Shown: positions 59,261-64,000 of the stretch, piece after piece
Layout of the letters: each line of letters starts with the position of its first letter
How positions within the stretch are numbered: position 1 is the first letter of the stretch
NCBI GenBank assembly: GCA_031420415.1
Contig: JANOMT010000012.1
Location: 62,001 to 126,000, forward strand
Length of the DNA: 64,000 nt
Direction of reading: 5' to 3'
Origin: JANYGA01 sp031420415
GTDB taxonomy: Bacteria > Vulcanimicrobiota > Vulcanimicrobiia > Vulcanimicrobiales > Vulcanimicrobiaceae
Translations under genes and position numbers: made by a program
Notes under the pieces: generated by a model
The model's database searches: none
What the model was told of the DNA's origin: nothing
What the model saw: only the letters and a program-made list of their open reading frames with translations

Positions 59261-62200
59261 CAGACGGCGGCTTCCCAAACGCGCGACGCGCCGAAGATCG
59301 ATTCGAGTTCGTTCTTCACGTACAGACTATTGGAGATCCCGCGCGGCATCGTTTCGCGCGCGTCGCCGACGTGCAAGACGATCGGCACGGCGCCCGGCGA
59401 TTCGTCGAGCAGGCGCGCGAGCGCATCGATTTCGGTGACGGAGAGAGCGGTCACGTGCCAGCCTTTCGGTGCGGGCGCGCTCTCGCGCCGTTCGTAGGGT
59501 CGCGCTTCGTTGACGGTAATCGAGCATTCCACCGGCGCGTCGTCGCCGGGCATCGAACCGCGTCGTTCGCGAAAACGGACGCGGCCTTTGAGCGTGACGA
59601 TCGCATCGGGCATGAAGGTTTGTTGGAGGGCCGCATACTGTTTGGGAAAGACGATGCACTCGACGCTACCGGTCATATCTTCGAGCGTCGCGACGAGCAT
59701 CTGCTGTTGCGCTTTGGTCATCGTGCGACGCACGCCCGTGAGTATGCCGGCGACGGTGACGAACGCATCGTCTTCCTGATGACGAAGATCTTTGACGGCG
59801 ACCGCGCCCCCGCGCGCGAGCGCTTCGGCGACGTCGGCGAGTGGGTGGCCCGAGACGAAGATGCCAAGCGTCTCTTTCTCCCACGCGAGCGCTTCGAGCG
59901 TGGGCGGTGCGGGGAGCAACCGCAATTGCGGCTTGAGATGATCGTGTACCGATTCGATCTCGCCGAAAAGCGAAAACTGACCTGAGGCACGATCGCGTGC
60001 CGAGCGATTGGCGAGTTCGATCGCGGCATCGAGCGCGTCCAGTTTTTGAGCGCGATTTCCGGGCATCGAATCGAGCGCGCCGCATTTGATGAGCGCCTCG
60101 AAGACTTTCCGATTGAGCACTTTCGTATCGACGCGCTTCACGAAATCGAAGAGATCGGCGAAGCGACCTTCGTTCTCGCGCGCGTCGAGCATCGCGCGCA
60201 CCGCGCCCTCGCCGACGCCCTTGATCGCGGCGAGTCCGAAACGAATATCCTCACCGACGACGGTGAAATCCATCCGCGATTCGTTTACATCGGGCGGTAA
60301 GACCGCGATGCCGACTTTCTTCGCTTCATCGATATATTCGACGAGTTTCTCCGTCTTATCTCTGACCGAACTCATGAGCGCCGCGAGATATGCGCGTGGG
60401 TGGTTCGCTTTGAGATATGCGGTCTGGTACGCGATCCAACCGTACGCGGCCGCGTGTGATTTGTTGAATCCGTATCCCGCGAACGGTTCCACGAAAGCGA
60501 AGATCTCCTCAGCGAGTTTCGCCGTGAGTCCCTGACCGACCGCGCCCGTCACGAATTTCTCCCGATACATCGGAATTTTCTCTTTTTGCTTTTTGCCCAT
60601 GACCTTGCGGAGCTCGTCTGCTTGGCCCATCGTAAAGCCCGCGATATCGCGAGCGATCTGCATTATTTGCTCTTGATACAGGGCGAGCCCGTAGGTTTTT
60701 CCGAGACTTGCTTCGAGTTTGGGATGGACGTACGAGACGGCTTGTCGTCCGTGTTTCCGCGCGACGTACGACGGAATGAGTTCCATCGGTCCCGGGCGAT
60801 AGAGTGCGACGAGGGCGATGATATCGGCGAGTTCCGTCGGTCGCAAATCGCCGACCACGCGACGCATACCATCGGATTCGAGTTGGAAGACCCCCGTCGT
60901 TTCGCCGCGCGAGAGCATCTCGTAGGTGCGTGCGTCGTCGTCGGGGATGCGCGCGAGATCGAAGGCCGGGTTTTCGATGCGTTTGATCTGGTCTTCGGCA
61001 TTCTTCATCACCGTGAGATTACGCAGGCCGAGAAAATCCATCTTGAGAAGGCCGATTTTCTCGACCCAGCTCATGTCGTATTGCGTGTTGATATCGTCGT
61101 CACCGAGTTTGATGAGCGGCGTGATATCGACGAGTTTATCTTTCGAGATGACGACGCCCGCGGCGTGCGTGGAGGCGTGACGCGCGAGTCCCTCGATCGA
61201 TTTCGCCGTATCGAGCAACTGCCGCACTTGCGGGAAGGCGTCGTATTGGCTTTTTAGTTCGGGGATCTGCTCGAGCGCCTTCTCGATCGAGAGCCCAGTC
61301 GGACCCGTTGGAATGAGCTTCGCGATGCGATCCACGTCGCCGAGCGGTACCGCAAGCGCGCGACCCGCATCGCGCACGGCCGCACGTGCGGCCATCGTGC
61401 CGAACGTGACGATTTGCGCGACGTGATCGGTGCCGTATTTTTCGGTGACGTACGCGATGACTTCGTCGCGCCGTTCGACGCAGAAGTCGGTATCGATATC
61501 GGGCATCGAGATGCGATCCGGGTTGAGGAAGCGCTCGAAGATGAGATCGAACTTGATCGGATCGAGATCCGTAATGCGCAAAACGTACGAAACGAGCGAT
61601 CCGACGGCCGAACCACGGCCCGGACCGACCGGAATGTCGCGATCGCGAGCGTATTTGATGAAGTCCCAAACGATGAGGAAATACGAGGGGAAGCCCATCT
61701 TGTTGATGACGCCGAGTTCGTAATCGAGTCGCTCGCGCAAGACGGCATCGTTCGCGGCGCGCTCGACGCCGAAGCGCGTGACGAGCCCAAGTTCGCATAA
61801 CTCGCGCAGGTAGACTTCGGGCGTGCGATCCACGGCGAAGAGCGGCGCGATCCCGCTCGGGTGTGCCGCTTCTTCAATCGGCACGGGGTAGATCGGGATG
61901 TTGAACTGCATTTCGGGGATCCGCATATCGATACGGTCGACGATCGCGAGCGTGTTGTCGCAAGCTTCGGGAACGTCTTTAAAGAGCTCGCGCATTTCCT
62001 CGGCGGATTTCACGTAGAATTCATCCGTCATAAACTTCATGCGACTCGTATCTTGCACGGTTTTACCCGTCCCGATACAGAGCAACACGTCGTGAGCCTG
62101 CGCGTCGGCTCGATTGAGATAGTGCGAGTCGTTGGTCGCCACGAGCGGTAAATTCATCTCGCGTGCGAGTTTGATGAGGCCGTCGTTGACGATATCTTGC

Positions 62201-62733
62201 TCGGGAATACCGTGGCGCATGATTTCCACATAGAACCGGTCGCCGAAGATATCGACGAACGATTGTGCGGCCTTCTTCGCGCCCGCGTAATCGTTCTTCA
62301 GCAGCGGCTGCGCGCAGAGCGACGACATACAGCCCGAAAGAACGATCAGCCCTTCATGATGTTTCGCAAGCAGATCCATATCGATGCGCGGCTTGTAATA
62401 ATACCCCTCGAGAAAGCCCTTGGAGATGAGCGCGACGAGGTTGCGGTAGCCGACGATATCGGCTGCGAGCAACGTAACGTGCGCTTCGTCGCGTACGGTG
62501 CGATCGAACCGCCCGCGCGGCGCGATGTATGCTTCGCACCCGACGATCGGCACGAGCTTGTGATCGCGCGCCGCGTAATAGAATTCCATCGACCCGAACA
62601 TCACGCCGTGATCGGTGAGCGCCACACCCGGCGCGCCGTTTTCGGCGGAGCGTTTGCAGAGCTCGTCGACGCGACACGCACCGTCGAGCAGCGAGTACTC
62701 GCTGTGTACGTGGAGGTGAACGAAGGAGCTCAC
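59260..62733 (-). CDS. dnaE: DNA polymerase III alpha subunit
   Basis: The replicative polymerase, 1157 residues. The PHP domain begins HLHVHSEYSLLDGA. The palm carries GPGRGSAVGSLVSYVLRITD and the catalytic aspartates of MPDIDTDFCVERRDEVI. Later come the tandem (HhH)2 region GLAAIKGVGEGAVRAM and the OB fold VTVAGILTGVRRTMTKAQQQ. It is the DnaE1 type, with no 3'-5' exonuclease inserted. The GTG at 62733 gives the family start. The gene is 116 bases from the divergent M13 peptidase. It opens the co-directional run to ftsZ. Confidence 0.97.
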   Translation of the reverse strand: MSSFVHLHVHSEYSLLDGACRVDELCKRSAENGAPGVALTDHGVMFGSMEFYYAARDHKLVPIVGCEAYIAPRGRFDRTVRDEAHVTLLAADIVGYRNLVALISKGFLEGYYYKPRIDMDLLAKHHEGLIVLSGCMSSLCAQPLLKNDYAGAKKAAQSFVDIFGDRFYVEIMRHGIPEQDIVNDGLIKLAREMNLPLVATNDSHYLNRADAQAHDVLLCIGTGKTVQDTSRMKFMTDEFYVKSAEEMRELFKDVPEACDNTLAIVDRIDMRIPEMQFNIPIYPVPIEEAAHPSGIAPLFAVDRTPEVYLRELCELGLVTRFGVERAANDAVLRERLDYELGVINKMGFPSYFLIVWDFIKYARDRDIPVGPGRGSAVGSLVSYVLRITDLDPIKFDLIFERFLNPDRISMPDIDTDFCVERRDEVIAYVTEKYGTDHVAQIVTFGTMAARAAVRDAGRALAVPLGDVDRIAKLIPTGPTGLSIEKALEQIPELKSQYDAFPQVRQLLDTAKSIEGLARHASTHAAGVVISKDKLVDITPLIKLGDDDINTQYDMSWVEKIGLLKMDFLGLRNLTVMKNAEDQIKRIENPAFDLARIPDDDARTYEMLSRGETTGVFQLESDGMRRVVGDLRPTELADIIALVALYRPGPMELIPSYVARKHGRQAVSYVHPKLEASLGKTYGLALYQEQIMQIARDIAGFTMGQADELRKVMGKKQKEKIPMYREKFVTGAVGQGLTAKLAEEIFAFVEPFAGYGFNKSHAAAYGWIAYQTAYLKANHPRAYLAALMSSVRDKTEKLVEYIDEAKKVGIAVLPPDVNESRMDFTVVGEDIRFGLAAIKGVGEGAVRAMLDARENEGRFADLFDFVKRVDTKVLNRKVFEALIKCGALDSMPGNRAQKLDALDAAIELANRSARDRASGQFSLFGEIESVHDHLKPQLRLLPAPPTLEALAWEKETLGIFVSGHPLADVAEALARGGAVAVKDLRHQEDDAFVTVAGILTGVRRTMTKAQQQMLVATLEDMTGSVECIVFPKQYAALQQTFMPDAIVTLKGRVRFRERRGSMPGDDAPVECSITVNEARPYERRESAPAPKGWHVTALSVTEIDALARLLDESPGAVPIVLHVGDARETMPRGISNSLYVKNELESIFGASRVWEAAV

Positions 62734-62849
62734 GGTTGACGACGACCTCGGGGAAACGGGTGGGCGCTCGGTTTTGCAGACGCCCCGCGCATGCCCCTGC
62801 GCTCGCCCTCGGCGGGGACGGCGACGACGGTTGTCGAGTCTAAGAGCCC

Positions 62850-64000
62850 ATGCGTCTTCCTATCATACGACCGATCATCGCGTTCTTCACCCTCATCGCC
62901 CTCGCCGGCTCGAGCGCCGCAATAGCTGCGCCGTCGGACATCGATGCCGCGAATATCGATCGGAGCGTCGCGCCGAGTGCCGATTTTTATCGATATGCGG
63001 TCGGTGGCTGGCTCTCGCGCAACGGTATTCCGGCCGATCGCACCAGTTGGGGCGCTTTCGACGAGATTCAAAAGACAAACGAAGCGCGGCTGATCGCGAT
63101 TCTCGAATCTCCCGAGGTCACGGACGCCGCGATCGGAAGCGAAGCACGCAAGATCGGCGATATGTACGGGGCGTGCATGGACGTCGCGGGCGTCGAACTT
63201 GCGGGACTCGACGCACTCGCACCGACGTTTCGCGAGATCGCGAGCGCCCGCTCGACGCGCGACCTCACGAAACTTTTCGCGCGTGCAAACTTTAGTGGGA
63301 GCGACGCCGATTTCGGGTTCTCGTCGGAGCAAGATCCCGCCGATGCGCGGCGCGTGATCGTGGGTCTCGGGCAAGGCGGCCTCAGCCTTCCCACGCGCGA
63401 TTACTATCTCTCGAACGCACCGCGATCCAAAGCGATTCGCGCAGCCTTCGTGCGCGAACTCGACCGAACGTTCGCACTGCTCGGCGATGGCGATCCCGCG
63501 GCATCCGCCGCGTCCGTGCTCGCCTTCGAAACGCAACTCGCGCGTATCTCGCGCACGCCCGATGCGCTCCGCGATCCGATCGCGAATTACCATCCGATGC
63601 CGATCGTTCGCGTGAACGCCCTCGCGCCGCACATCGACTGGAACGCGCTCTTCGTGCAATCCGGCGTGCCGACGCGAGCGCTCGCGCGCATCGATGTCGG
63701 TCAACCCGAATTTTTCGCCGGTTTCGATACACTCGTTGCGAGCACGCCGCTCGCGACGTGGAAGGCGTATTTACGCTGGCACGAAGTTTCCACGCACGTC
63801 GTCGCACTGCCCAAGGCGTACCGCGACGTCGCATTCGCCTTCAATAAGGAATTCTCGGGTCAGCCCGTGCGCACGCCGCGCAATCGGCAATGTGCGCGAC
63901 TCGTCGATGGGACGCTCGGCTTCGCACTCGGAAATATCTACGTCGCCAAATACTTCCCGCCATCGGCGAAGGCACGTGCGATCGCGGAGATCGTCGCGAT
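62850..64000 (+). CDS. M13 (neprilysin-like) metallopeptidase, partial at right edge
   Basis: The first 383 codons are present. A signal peptide (RPIIAFFTLIALAGSSAAIA) is followed by the M13 N-terminal domain: NIDRSVAPSADFYRYAVGGW, GRQ-like elements LGQGGLSLPTRDYYL, and LRWHEVSTHVVALPKAYRDV. The zinc HExxH motif and catalytic C-terminal domain lie beyond the window. Bacterial M13 enzymes are periplasmic or outer-membrane peptidases. ATG 62850 is divergent from dnaE. Confidence 0.9.
   Translation, partial: MRLPIIRPIIAFFTLIALAGSSAAIAAPSDIDAANIDRSVAPSADFYRYAVGGWLSRNGIPADRTSWGAFDEIQKTNEARLIAILESPEVTDAAIGSEARKIGDMYGACMDVAGVELAGLDALAPTFREIASARSTRDLTKLFARANFSGSDADFGFSSEQDPADARRVIVGLGQGGLSLPTRDYYLSNAPRSKAIRAAFVRELDRTFALLGDGDPAASAASVLAFETQLARISRTPDALRDPIANYHPMPIVRVNALAPHIDWNALFVQSGVPTRALARIDVGQPEFFAGFDTLVASTPLATWKAYLRWHEVSTHVVALPKAYRDVAFAFNKEFSGQPVRTPRNRQCARLVDGTLGFALGNIYVAKYFPPSAKARAIAEIVA

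Noticed and set aside
1..64000. CRISPR arrays, prophage or insertion sequences
   Set aside because: No regularly spaced repeats, transposase, integrase or phage structural genes were seen.

Overview
This is a GC-rich bacterial chromosome segment, almost fully coding, with many 1-4 base stop/start overlaps (ATGA, GTGA, TGATG) and frequent GTG and TTG starts. No phage, transposase or CRISPR was seen. I infer a deep-branching, probably diderm member of the Terrabacteria side of the tree. Candidatus Eremiobacterota (WPS-2, Vulcanimicrobiota) would fit but is not proven. The reasons are a class II RNR, a Gram-positive-type LexA box, RapZ/YvcK, short HisG with HisZ, and a Wza-like exporter.

Layout. 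1-5.1 kb: isocitrate dehydrogenase (cut by the window edge), a BtuF-like protein, pyrophosphatase and cobS-cobT-cobC. 5.2-8.5 kb: a ferritin-like protein, a DUF429 protein, a half-length aldehyde dehydrogenase coupled to a class II aldolase, and tRNA-Ser. 9-11 kb: aroE and two HAD phosphatases. 11-14.1 kb: a B12-dependent ribonucleotide reductase whose C-terminal TSCPD and cysteine module is a separate coiled-coil protein, behind a perfect LexA-type box and closed by a terminator. 14.1-15.2 kb: decayed DNA with a GNAT pseudogene. 15.2-19.8 kb: membrane and housekeeping genes.

19.8-26.4 kb is one long leftward operon behind a clear sigma-70 promoter: DUF177-rpmF-fabH-fabD-fabG-acpP-ffh-rpsP-khpA-rimM. 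26.4-28.9 kb is a rightward cassette of unknown role: a muramidase-like protein, two paralogous coiled-coil proteins and an exported protein, ending beside tRNA-Ile and tRNA-Ala. 29.5-35 kb holds an exopolysaccharide export pair (Wza-like, Wzz/BY-kinase) flanked by three related atypical response regulators. 35.3-39.9 kb: RNase P RNA, rapZ-yvcK and glycerate kinase.

42.5-46.6 kb encodes the most striking gene: an APC-type permease fused in frame, through an extra membrane helix, to a GH35-like beta-galactosidase module. 46.6-52 kb: tRNA-Leu, FmdB, an ECF sigma factor, an M20 peptidase, a cupin and a MocR regulator. 52.1-62.7 kb is a leftward run dnaE-hisZ-hisG-hisD-HAD-ftsQ-ftsA-ftsZ joining replication, histidine synthesis and division. 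An M13 peptidase runs off the right edge.

Three genes (cobS, a NarL-type regulator, glycerate kinase) have no ATG, GTG or TTG where the family N-terminus begins. ATC sits at the expected place in each.
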